DNA from: Streptococcus respiraculi
GTDB taxonomy: Bacteria; Bacillota; Bacilli; Lactobacillales; Streptococcaceae
Length of the DNA stretch: 64,000 bases
Assembly: GCF_003595525.1 (NCBI RefSeq)
Contig: NZ_CP022680.1
Coordinates: 1,576,001-1,640,000 of the forward strand
Direction: 5' to 3'
In this document: piece after piece, positions 44,588 through 52,900 of the stretch
How the letters are laid out: each line of letters opens with the position of its first letter
Numbering within the stretch: the stretch's first letter is position 1
Notes under the pieces: generated by a model
What the model saw: the letters and a program-made list of their open reading frames with translations, nothing else
Told to the model about the DNA's origin: nothing
Databases searched by the model: none
Translations under genes and position numbers: made by a program

Positions 44588-45701
44588 TATAATTATTTAA
44601 CCTTATTGTTTTCTGTTCCTTATCATAAAGAGAGACAAACACCCCAATAATAAGTATCCAGGAGATGACTCTAAGCCTTGACGCTGTTCCTATATTATCA
44701 TTTGTAAAAGCTATCATCATGTTCCATACAAAAGCCTGAATCAACGTATATTTTCCTAATTGAGAGATTGAACTTTTCCTTTTATAAATATAGAATAACA
44801 TGGCAACCATGAAGAAAAACTCTGTTACAAAAACTAAAAGTGTCCCCAATCCTTTTATTTGCCAGGGAAAAGGTGATAGCAAATTATATAAATAAGATTG
44901 GGCATAGTTAAACAAAAACACAAAAATATTTTCTACATCCAAGCGTATATTTAAATTAGATCCCCCTGAGAACTCTGTCATATTTAAATTTCTGTATTCC
45001 AACGCATTTGTCAGACTAAAGCCGGCTATTTCAAAATGTTTAAAAAATGTATAATAGATGGCAAAAAGACCAATTGCTAGGAGCAATAAACGTCGATAGT
45101 TTGTGACATGTTTAAAAAATAAATAGACGCACATGCCAAGTACAGCAGAAAACGCTGCATATCCCCTAAAACCAAATAGAAAATAAAAACTAACAGCAAG
45201 CATTACCAACGATGCTACACGTCGAGTAGATAAAACATCGTAACTATAATAAACAGTCATCATAAAGAATAAATAAATCCATACATCTCTATAAATCCCC
45301 AGTGTAACAATGGTTAATAAAGAAGCGTAAAACATCAGAATCATATTGGAAAATTTTACAGCTGTCTCACTAGCTGATTGCAACCGAACTAATCGATTAC
45401 TATAAAGGATAAGTGTTGCTAGAGCAACTATATTTAACATCCTGACAAAGTAAGGAGAGTTAAAACCTGTTATTTGAATAAAAAAACCTATAAAATCAAC
45501 ATAGATTGATGTTTTTATGTAGGGGAGCCCTTCCAATTTATTTTGAAGAAAAGACCAATAAACGAGGGAGTCATCCCCTTTTCCAAAAAGAGCAAAGGAT
45601 ACTCCCATATTTTTTTCTAGCGATAATAAGAAAAAAATACTTGTCATTGTGAAATAGAAGAGAACAGTAAGCAAGCTATATTTATTGATTTTAAATTCCA
45701 C
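44574..45701 (-). CDS. wzy: Wzy-type polysaccharide polymerase (predicted)
   Basis: A 375-residue protein with about ten transmembrane helices and a larger outer loop (about 240-270), the topology expected of an O-unit polymerase; sequence alone in this family is weakly conserved. The GTG at 45701 is chosen because AGGAGG ends six bases before it; the ATG at 45707 would touch the RBS. It lies between two glycosyltransferases in a locus that otherwise lacks a polymerase. Confidence 0.7.
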   Translation of the reverse strand: MEFKINKYSLLTVLFYFTMTSIFFLLSLEKNMGVSFALFGKGDDSLVYWSFLQNKLEGLPYIKTSIYVDFIGFFIQITGFNSPYFVRMLNIVALATLILYSNRLVRLQSASETAVKFSNMILMFYASLLTIVTLGIYRDVWIYLFFMMTVYYSYDVLSTRRVASLVMLAVSFYFLFGFRGYAAFSAVLGMCVYLFFKHVTNYRRLLLLAIGLFAIYYTFFKHFEIAGFSLTNALEYRNLNMTEFSGGSNLNIRLDVENIFVFLFNYAQSYLYNLLSPFPWQIKGLGTLLVFVTEFFFMVAMLFYIYKRKSSISQLGKYTLIQAFVWNMMIAFTNDNIGTASRLRVISWILIIGVFVSLYDKEQKTIRLNNYNEAI

Positions 45702-45711
45702 TACCATCCTC

Positions 45712-46890
45712 CTATATCTTGCTACTCTCGTCACCTAGTATAGACAAATAAATTGATGTCATTTCTTCTCTTATGATTTCTAACGTATATCGCTTGCTAA
45801 GCTCTAAAGATGCATCTGACATTTTTTTATATTCCGTTTCATCTGATAAGATACCGAGAATTTTATCGGCAAACACTTCAGCCTCAAAAGGGAGTACGTA
45901 GCCATTTTTTTCATTTACGACTAAATCTCTATTACCTCTAACGTTACTTACAACACAAGGCAAACCAACTAGCATGCCTTCGATAATATTAACAGGTAAA
46001 CCTTCTCTTTTAGAGGTAGATACTAACACATCGCTACTATTCATTAGCTCATTAATACTTGAGGTATCCCCTACAAATTTTATATGGTCTTCCAAACCTT
46101 TTTCGGAAACTAGCGCTCTTATTTTGTTTTCTTCATTTCCGCTGCCAGCTAAAAGGAGCAAAATGTTTGGATTTTGTGCTTTCATTTTATCAAGCACCTT
46201 AAGTAAGAAAGCATGGTTTTTTCTAGATGTAAATGATGCGACATACAACAACACTTTTCTATGTGGTGTGATGCCCAGCTCATTTTTGATTTCATTGATT
46301 TTTTCTTTAGATAGTCTATAAAATATTTGATCACTAACGCCTACACCATTTATCAGATACGATTTCTTCATCGAGAACTTTTTATCCGTCAAAAGAGTAT
46401 AATCTTCATGATTAATGGTAATCAAAACGTCTGTATACTTCGACATATATTTTTCTATAGGGTAAAATATGAGCCAATCTAATTTTGAACTCCCTTTAGT
46501 AAACTGGAAACCATGTGCTGTATAAATTTTCTTGATATCTTTAAAGTGCCGAAGCGCTAATCTTGTGATAACACTCGCAAACGGTGTATGTGTATGCACA
46601 GCAACGTATTGATTGCTTTTTACTAGTTCTTTTATTTTCCTATAAGCCGTTACATGTTTTCCTACGCTACTAATAGAGTTTGTAAAAGGTACCTCATAAA
46701 ATCTAACACCAATATCTGACAAGCTCTTTTTGAAATTCTCGATACTTTGTTCATCCATAGGATTTCGAGACTTATCAAAGTTTACTGCAACTTCTACATC
46801 ATATCCCATATCTTGCAATAGTTGAATATTAGGGATTTCAAAAGACTTTATCATATAAGCTGTCGTTGCTGTAATTAAAATTTTTTTCAT
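45712..46890 (-). CDS. Family 4-type glycosyltransferase
   Basis: A 392-residue GT-B enzyme starting MKKILITATTAYMI. Seen are HTHTPFASVITRLALR (about 100), YTAHGFQFTKGSSK (about 123) and the E-x7-E motif STSKREGLPVNIIEGMLVG (about 292-310). The HTPFASVITR-AHGF pattern resembles sugar transferases that act early on the lipid-linked unit. It opens the AT-rich half of the locus and follows a 261-bp spacer with its own promoter. Confidence 0.85.
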   Translation of the reverse strand: MKKILITATTAYMIKSFEIPNIQLLQDMGYDVEVAVNFDKSRNPMDEQSIENFKKSLSDIGVRFYEVPFTNSISSVGKHVTAYRKIKELVKSNQYVAVHTHTPFASVITRLALRHFKDIKKIYTAHGFQFTKGSSKLDWLIFYPIEKYMSKYTDVLITINHEDYTLLTDKKFSMKKSYLINGVGVSDQIFYRLSKEKINEIKNELGITPHRKVLLYVASFTSRKNHAFLLKVLDKMKAQNPNILLLLAGSGNEENKIRALVSEKGLEDHIKFVGDTSSINELMNSSDVLVSTSKREGLPVNIIEGMLVGLPCVVSNVRGNRDLVVNEKNGYVLPFEAEVFADKILGILSDETEYKKMSDASLELSKRYTLEIIREEMTSIYLSILGDESSKI

Positions 46891-47151
46891 ATATCTCTCA
46901 TTATTTATTTCTCAACATCTAGAACTATATTTTTTGCGCTTCGTTTTACAATGTTGGCTAATTATAAAATTGCTATTTTTTATCCCCAATCTACCCGTTA
47001 ATCATACATAGTACCGTGAGCATTTCAGAATCAAATCAAATTCATTGTGACTGGCTGCAACGATAATTGAATGGTTGCATACAATTATTGGCACTCAAAA
47101 TTGTAGTGTCCAAAAACTTCGACAGCATAAGTATTCGATTCCTAAACTTTC
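46891..47151 (-). promoter_or_regulatory. Spacer in the exopolysaccharide operon with internal promoter
   Basis: Minus strand TTGGGG (46989-46984), 17 bases, TATAAT (46966-46961) drives the glycosyltransferase genes. No ORF is present. In related loci the initiating sugar transferase gene occupies this position, so the spacer may mark its loss. Base composition changes here. Confidence 0.55.
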
Positions 47152-47835
47152 TTATCTCTTCCCATAATCCCCGTAGGAGCCATACGATCCATACTTATCA
47201 AGCTGTGCATTGTACTTGTTTAAAATGACGCCCAAAAATGGTTTACGTGTCTGTTCCAATTGCTCTTTCGCTTTTGCTAATACTTTTTGATGAACACTTC
47301 CAGCTTCCGTTACCAAAATACTTGCATCACAGTTTTGCGTAATAATTGCCGCATCAATGACCAAACCAATCGGCGGTGTATCAACAATGACATAATCGTA
47401 ATGCTGATGCAAAATCGTCATCATGTTGCCGAACTGTTTACTTTGTAGCAAAGCAGTCGGATTGGGCGAGGTGCTTCCTGCCGTAATCACTGACAAATTT
47501 TCAATAACTGTATCACAGAGTCCGTACGACAAATCGGCTGTTCCAGCTAAATACTCTGTTAAACCAGTAATGCGTTCACGTGCCTTGAAAACACCGGATA
47601 AAGCTGAATTACGAACATCAGCATCCAATAACAAGGTACGATAACCTGCACGTGCAAAGGAAAGGGCTAGATTAGTTGAGGTAGTTGATTTTCCCTCGCC
47701 CGGATTGACAGAGCTGACGGCTATACTTTTTATATCTGCCCCACTTAGCTGGATATTCGTTCGGAGAGCATTGTAATATTCTTCTGCTTTTTTAAAATCA
47801 GCTAATTTTTTATGATTTAATTCTAAAACTGGCAT
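47152..47835 (-). CDS. wze: Capsule-type autophosphorylating tyrosine kinase
   Basis: A 227-residue BY-kinase (CpsD/Wze). The Walker A is SSVNPGEGKSTTSTNLAL (about 41-58), the second aspartate motif LLLDADVRNS (about 69-78) and Walker B YVIVDTPPIG. The C-terminal tyrosine cluster YGSYGSYGDYGKR is the autophosphorylation site. It needs Wzd as membrane activator and is dephosphorylated by Wzh. Together these control polymer length and export. Confidence 0.95.
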   Translation of the reverse strand: MPVLELNHKKLADFKKAEEYYNALRTNIQLSGADIKSIAVSSVNPGEGKSTTSTNLALSFARAGYRTLLLDADVRNSALSGVFKARERITGLTEYLAGTADLSYGLCDTVIENLSVITAGSTSPNPTALLQSKQFGNMMTILHQHYDYVIVDTPPIGLVIDAAIITQNCDASILVTEAGSVHQKVLAKAKEQLEQTRKPFLGVILNKYNAQLDKYGSYGSYGDYGKR

Positions 47836-47844
47836 TTCTTCCCC

Positions 47845-48543
47845 TTACTTCAGCTTGTCAATATTTGGTACGATTCCAAGCAATGTCATTCCCATTTCTT
47901 CTTCGATGTCTTCAGGACGTTTTACTCGATCATCAATCAGTTCAACAATTACTACTATAGCTGTCATCAAGGCAGCACCGACCAAGAAACTGATTGCTGT
48001 ATTTTGCTTTACTTTAGGCGCTGAAGGAGTCGTTGCCGCAACCCCTTCATCAACTAATGTGACATCTGAAGCCTTTGTTACTTCAAGGATTTTTTCAGCT
48101 GCTTTTTGTCGAAAAGTATTCACAATCTTTGCTGCTATTTCCGGATCTTTATCCATTACAGTAATGGATATAATCCGTGTATCTGTCGGTACAACTACCT
48201 TGATTTTAGCCAATAGTTTATCAGGCGCGATATTAAGGCCCAACTCATCGATAGACTTTCTCAATACATCTTGCGACAGGATAATCTCTTGGTAGTCTTT
48301 TACAAGGTAGGATCCTGCTTGCAAATCTTGATTGGTAATCGTAGCCCCCTCATTATTTTGACGACCAACAACATAAATTCGTGTTGTACTCTCGTAGCGT
48401 GGCGTTACTAATAATACATTGTAAGCAAACGAAAGAATTCCTGCCAAGAAAGCAGAGGTGAGGATTAATACCTTCTTTTTCCAAATCATTCGAAATAAGG
48501 CTAGAATATCAATTTCTAGCCCTGGAGTGGCTTGTTGATTCAT
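47845..48543 (-). CDS. wzd: Polysaccharide co-polymerase Wzd
   Basis: A 232-residue Wzz-type membrane protein (CpsC/Wzd). Helices are at about 25-45 and 180-200, and the periplasm-facing domain between them includes RIISITVMDKDPEIAAKIVN. The cytoplasmic C-terminus activates the kinase Wze encoded 9 bases downstream. Typical length for the family. Confidence 0.93.
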   Translation of the reverse strand: MNQQATPGLEIDILALFRMIWKKKVLILTSAFLAGILSFAYNVLLVTPRYESTTRIYVVGRQNNEGATITNQDLQAGSYLVKDYQEIILSQDVLRKSIDELGLNIAPDKLLAKIKVVVPTDTRIISITVMDKDPEIAAKIVNTFRQKAAEKILEVTKASDVTLVDEGVAATTPSAPKVKQNTAISFLVGAALMTAIVVIVELIDDRVKRPEDIEEEMGMTLLGIVPNIDKLK

Positions 48544-48551
48544 TTTTTCTC

Positions 48552-49283
48552 CTATACTAGTTGATCTATTAACAACAATTGTTGATTTTCTTTAAATAAC
48601 TTCTGGGCATACGACTCTCCATATTGCGCTGAAATGCTTTCATAAGCCTGAGCCATATAAGTGGTTCGATGATCGACACTATGCATATCACTTGCTACAA
48701 AATGGACCAGACCGTGCTCAAGGAAAAAGCGTACCCGTCTTTTCATAAACTTGTACCTATCCCCAAATAATTTAGGTTTGAGAACACTGGAACTATTGAC
48801 TTGCATGTAACAGCCCATGGCAATCAAATCTTGTACCTTTTTCGCATCCTTCTCTAAACAATGATAGCGTTCAATATGAGCTAGTACAGGTGTTAAACCC
48901 AAGCGTAATAGGTTACTAAGACCTGCTTGTATGTCCTTGTACGTTGTATTCATACTAAATTCAATCAAGACATAGCTCGTTCCAGCAAGGGTTGGAATGG
49001 ATTTATTCTCCAATTTTTCCAAAATATCACTGGTATAATAGATTTCTGCCCCATATAAAATCGTTAAATCCGGTGCGATTTCGTGAGCGAGCTTTTGAAC
49101 TTCTCGAAAATTCGTAGCAATTGTTTCTTCTGGGGTCTCAAACATCCCTTTCCTCCGATGTGAGGTCGAAATAATCGTCCGAACTCCTTGACGGTAACTT
49201 TCCTCAAGAAGAGCACGTGTCTCCTCAAGATTGCTAGACCCATCATCCACACCAAACACGATGTGTGAGTGAATATCAATCAT
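48552..49283 (-). CDS. wzh: Manganese-dependent tyrosine phosphatase Wzh (CpsB)
   Basis: A 243-residue PHP-fold phosphatase that removes phosphate from Wze. Metal-binding motifs MIDIHSHIVFGVDDGS (1-16), HIERYHCL and FVASDMHSVDHR (about 195-206) are complete. It is preceded by a 29-codon ORF that overlaps its start by eight bases, and not by the wzg (cpsA) gene seen in most streptococcal loci. Confidence 0.94.
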   Translation of the reverse strand: MIDIHSHIVFGVDDGSSNLEETRALLEESYRQGVRTIISTSHRRKGMFETPEETIATNFREVQKLAHEIAPDLTILYGAEIYYTSDILEKLENKSIPTLAGTSYVLIEFSMNTTYKDIQAGLSNLLRLGLTPVLAHIERYHCLEKDAKKVQDLIAMGCYMQVNSSSVLKPKLFGDRYKFMKRRVRFFLEHGLVHFVASDMHSVDHRTTYMAQAYESISAQYGESYAQKLFKENQQLLLIDQLV

Positions 49284-49365
49284 CTTCTTTCCCTTCCATC
49301 ACAGATTGAATGGTATTTTTAGCAGTATCAAGACTGGCTGTATCCAACTGCTTGTCATCTAACAT
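49276..49365 (-). CDS. 29-residue acidic leader ORF of the exopolysaccharide operon
   Basis: An ATG at 49365, five bases after TAGGAG, opens 29 codons beginning MLDDKQLDTASLDTAKNTI and ending EGKEDD. It ends in TGA eight bases into wzh, so wzh translation is likely coupled to it. The peptide is acidic and amphipathic, and I do not recognise it. It could be a real small protein, a translated leader, or the last remnant of a lost upstream gene such as wzg. Confidence 0.5.
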   Translation of the reverse strand: MLDDKQLDTASLDTAKNTIQSVMEGKEDD

Positions 49366-49487
49366 ATAGACTCCTACCTCATTTTTTGTACCATAAGCGA
49401 TCTACTCTTACTATGTAGTATAAAATAAACATACTTCTAATAGAGGCTCTTGCTACTCATTAGTTCTGATTCAAACTCTAACATCTC

Positions 49488-49496
49488 ATTATACCA
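49488..49496 (-). promoter_or_regulatory. Extended -10 promoter of the exopolysaccharide operon
   Basis: Minus strand TGGTATAAT with TATAAT at 49493-49488. The leader to the 29-codon ORF would be about 115 bases. Confidence 0.6.
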
Positions 49497-49775
49497 CCCC
49501 ACCCCCTAATTATCAATTTATACCCCTTTAATTCCAAAAATAGCCATTTGGACTATCACTATTTATTTTTTACTATAATACAGGGCAAGCTAAGTCAGTT
49601 CAATAAGATGGTTTCTCAGTAAACGGAATAAATAGTGATAGAAAAGGATGTTTATGTCCGAATCATCTAAAAGGCTAAGTTTAATTTTCATTGAGTAGTA
49701 TAACCTGTTGCTGTCCTATATGAAGGTTGCACTAATACAATTGCAAAAAGAAGATAGTAGATTTGACTAGCACAC

Positions 49776-49811
49776 AAAAATACCTACTGACAAAATTGTC
49801 AGTAGGTATTT
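49776..49811 (-). terminator. Terminator downstream of the surface protein gene
   Basis: AAATACCTACTGACA pairs perfectly with TGTCAGTAGGTATTT over an AAAT loop, with TTTTT on the minus strand. It could serve both strands. Confidence 0.8.
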
Positions 49812-49880
49812 CAAACTTTAGATGAGTTTTTGGAGAGAGTATCGGTAATCTCCTTGTTTAAATATCGTGTGAGAGCTAAT

Positions 49881-49924
49881 GTACGAAAAATTTTCTTGTC
49901 TGATAGTAGAAAATTTTCTCGTAC
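49881..49924 (-). terminator. Hairpin just after the surface protein stop codon
   Basis: GTACGAAAAATTTTCT pairs with AGAAAATTTTCTCGTAC (one mismatch) around an 11-base loop, 22 bases past the stop codon. Confidence 0.6.
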
Positions 49925-49945
49925 AATCTACCTGTTCACCCGTTT

Positions 49946-52900
49946 TTATGATTCCTCATCTTTTTTAGCTTTGCGTGAAGCTAGGCTTGTAAGGGCTACG
50001 AGACCTACGATTCCTAAGCCGTATGGCAGTGCCTTATCTTCCTCACTACCAGTTCTTGGTAACATGAGATGTTTAGGATGAACCGAGATTCGTTTAGCCG
50101 GTACACCTTGACGTGGGCTGTCTTGGTCGCCACCCTTAGAGCCGCCTTGGTGGTCGCCACCCTTAGAGCCGCCTTGGTGATCGCCACCTTTAGAGCCGCC
50201 TTGGTGGTCACTACCCTTAGAGCCGCCTTGGTGATCGCCACCTTTAGAGCCGCCTTGGTGATCGCCACCTTTAGAGCCGCCTTGGTGATCGCCACCTTTA
50301 GAGTCGCCTTGGTGGTCACTGCCCTTAGAGTCGCTATGCTGATCATCACCCTTGTTTTGATCTGAATCGCCACCATTTGTAGCAGATGGTTTGCTTGATG
50401 GGTCTTTCGCATCAGTGCCTGCTTTTTTCTCATCGCCGTCAGACACACCATCTCCATCGGTATCTGGGTTGTTGATGTCAGTACCGTTTTGAAGTTCTTC
50501 ACCGTTGGTTATACCATCATTATCATCATCACCTTCGAGATCGAGGACTGGTTTATCTGGAGTTTCGATACCTGTTCCAGTGTCATGATTTGGCTTACTA
50601 GTTGCAGCTTTTGGATCCGTTCCTTTGGCAACTTCCTCGCCGTCATTTACGCCGTCACCATCTGAATCTGCTTTAGTCGGATCTGTACCAAGTTCTTTTT
50701 CCTTACCATCAGTTAAACCATCGCCGTCGGTGTCAGTCTTCAATGGGTCAGTACTGTCTTGTTTCTCAACACCATCTTCAACACCATCACCGTCAGTGTC
50801 ATGGTTGAGTGGATTTGTTCCATCTTGTTTTTCTTGGCCATCTTCAACTCCGTCCCCGTCGGTATCGTGTTTCAATGGGTCAGTATTATTGACTTTTTCT
50901 TCACCATCTGATAGACCATCACCATCTGTGTCAGACTTAAGTGGATCCGTATTATCAACTTTCTCATCGCCATCGCTTACACCGTCACCATCTGTGTCGA
51001 CTTTAGTATAATCGGTACCGTTTTGAAGTTCTTCACCATTTGTAACACCATCATTGTCATCGTCTTCATCTAACTTCAAGACTGGCTTATCCGGAGTTTC
51101 GATACCTGTTCCAGTGTCATGATTTGGCTTACTAGTTGCAGCTTTTGGATCCGTTCCTTTGGCAACTTCCTCGCCATCGTTCACACCATCTCCATCGCTA
51201 TCAGCTTTCAACGGATCAGTTCCAAGGTCTTTTTCCTTACCGTCAGATAGACCGTCTTCATCGCTGTCGGATTTCAATGGGTTAGTGCCAGCAGCTTTTT
51301 CATCGCCGTCTGATACACCATCACCATCGGTATCATGGTTGAGTGGGCTTGTTCCATCTTGTTTTTCTTGGCCATCTTCAACTCCGTCACCGTCTGTATC
51401 GTGTTTCAATGGATCAGTATTATTGACTTTTTCTTCACCATCTGATAGACCATCACCATCTTCAACACCATCACCGTCAGTGTCATGGTTGAGTGGATTT
51501 GTTCCATCTTGTTTTTCTTGGCCATCTTCAACTCCGTCCCCGTCGGTATCGTGTTTCAATGGGTCAGTATTATTGACTTTTTCTTCACCATCTGATAGAC
51601 CATCACCATCTGTGTCAGACTTAAGTGGATCCGTATTATCAACTTTCTCATCGCCATCGCTTACACCGTCACCATCTGTGTCGACTTTAGTATAATCGGT
51701 ACCGTTTTGAAGTTCTTCACCATTTGTAACACCATCATTGTCATCGTCTTCATCTAACTTCAAGACTGGCTTATCCGGAGTTTCGATACCTGTTCCAGTG
51801 TCATGATTTGGCTTACTAGTTGCAGCTTTTGGATCCGTTCCTTTGGCAACTTCCTCGCCATCGTTCACACCATCTCCATCGCTATCAGCTTTCAACGGAT
51901 CAGTTCCAAGGTCTTTTTCCTTACCGTCAGATAGACCGTCTTCATCGCTGTCGGATTTCAATGGGTTAGTGCCAGCAGCTTTTTCATCGCCGTCTGATAC
52001 ACCATCACCATCGGTATCATGGTTGAGTGGGCTTGTTCCATCTTGTTTTTCTTGGCCATCTTCAACTCCGTCACCGTCTGTATCGTGTTTCAATGGATCA
52101 GTATTATTGACTTTTTCTTCACCATCTGATAGACCATCACCATCTGTGTCAGACTTAAGTGGATCCGTATTATCAGCTTTCTCATCGCCATCGCTCACAC
52201 CGTCACCATCTGTATCTGCTTTCAACGGATCTGTACCAAGTTCTTTTTCCTTGCCATCAGATAGACCGTCACCGTCGGTATCAGATTTAGCTGGATCAGT
52301 GCCGTCTTTGGCTTCGTCCTCATCAGACACGCCATCGTTGTCGCTGTCTTTTGGTGTTTCAGTTGGAGTGCTAGTTATTGCTTTTGGATCAGAACCTTTG
52401 TCTACTTCCTCGCCATCGTTCACACCATCACCGTCGGTATCAGCTTTCAACGGATCGGTTCCTAGCTCTTTTTCTTTACCATCAGATAGACCATCGCCAT
52501 CTGAATCTGCTTCATTTGGATTAGTGCCGTCTTTGGCTTCGTCCTCATCAGACACGCCATCGCCGTCGCTATCTTTCGGTGTTTCAGTTGGTTTGCTAGT
52601 TATTGCTTTTGGATCAGAACCTTTGTCTACTTCCTCGCCATCGTTTACGCCGTCACCATCTGAATCTGCTTTAGTCGGATCTGTACCAAGTTCTTTTTCC
52701 TTACCGTCAGATAGACCATCGCCGTCTGAATCTGACTTCAATGGATCAGTGCCGTTAGCTTTTTCATCACCATCATTTACACCGTCGCCATCTGAATCTG
52801 CTTCATTTGGATTAGTACCATCTTTGGCTTCATCTTCATCAGATACGCCATCGTTGTCGCTGTCTTTCGGTGTTTCAGCTGGTTTGCTAGTCGCAGCTTT

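Larger units (their letters stand above)
49366..49945. other. Intergenic region between exopolysaccharide operon and surface protein gene
   Basis: From left to right: leader and promoter of the exopolysaccharide operon; a 15-bp inverted repeat (49553-49567 and 49627-49641) around a plus-strand TATAAT (49574-49579); a 16-codon plus-strand frame (49650-49700, starting MFMSESSK); a perfect terminator (49778-49811); and a hairpin after the surface protein stop codon (49881-49924). No larger gene. Confidence 0.6.

Noticed and set aside
39873..49365. Sialic acid or other nucleotide-sugar synthesis genes in the exopolysaccharide locus
   Set aside because: No synthase, epimerase or CMP-sugar enzyme motifs were seen; precursors must be made from genes elsewhere.
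49946..50100. Possible second, separate small surface protein at the 3' end of the giant gene
   Set aside because: The LPRTG tail is continuous in frame with the TSP3 array and there is no internal start or promoter.
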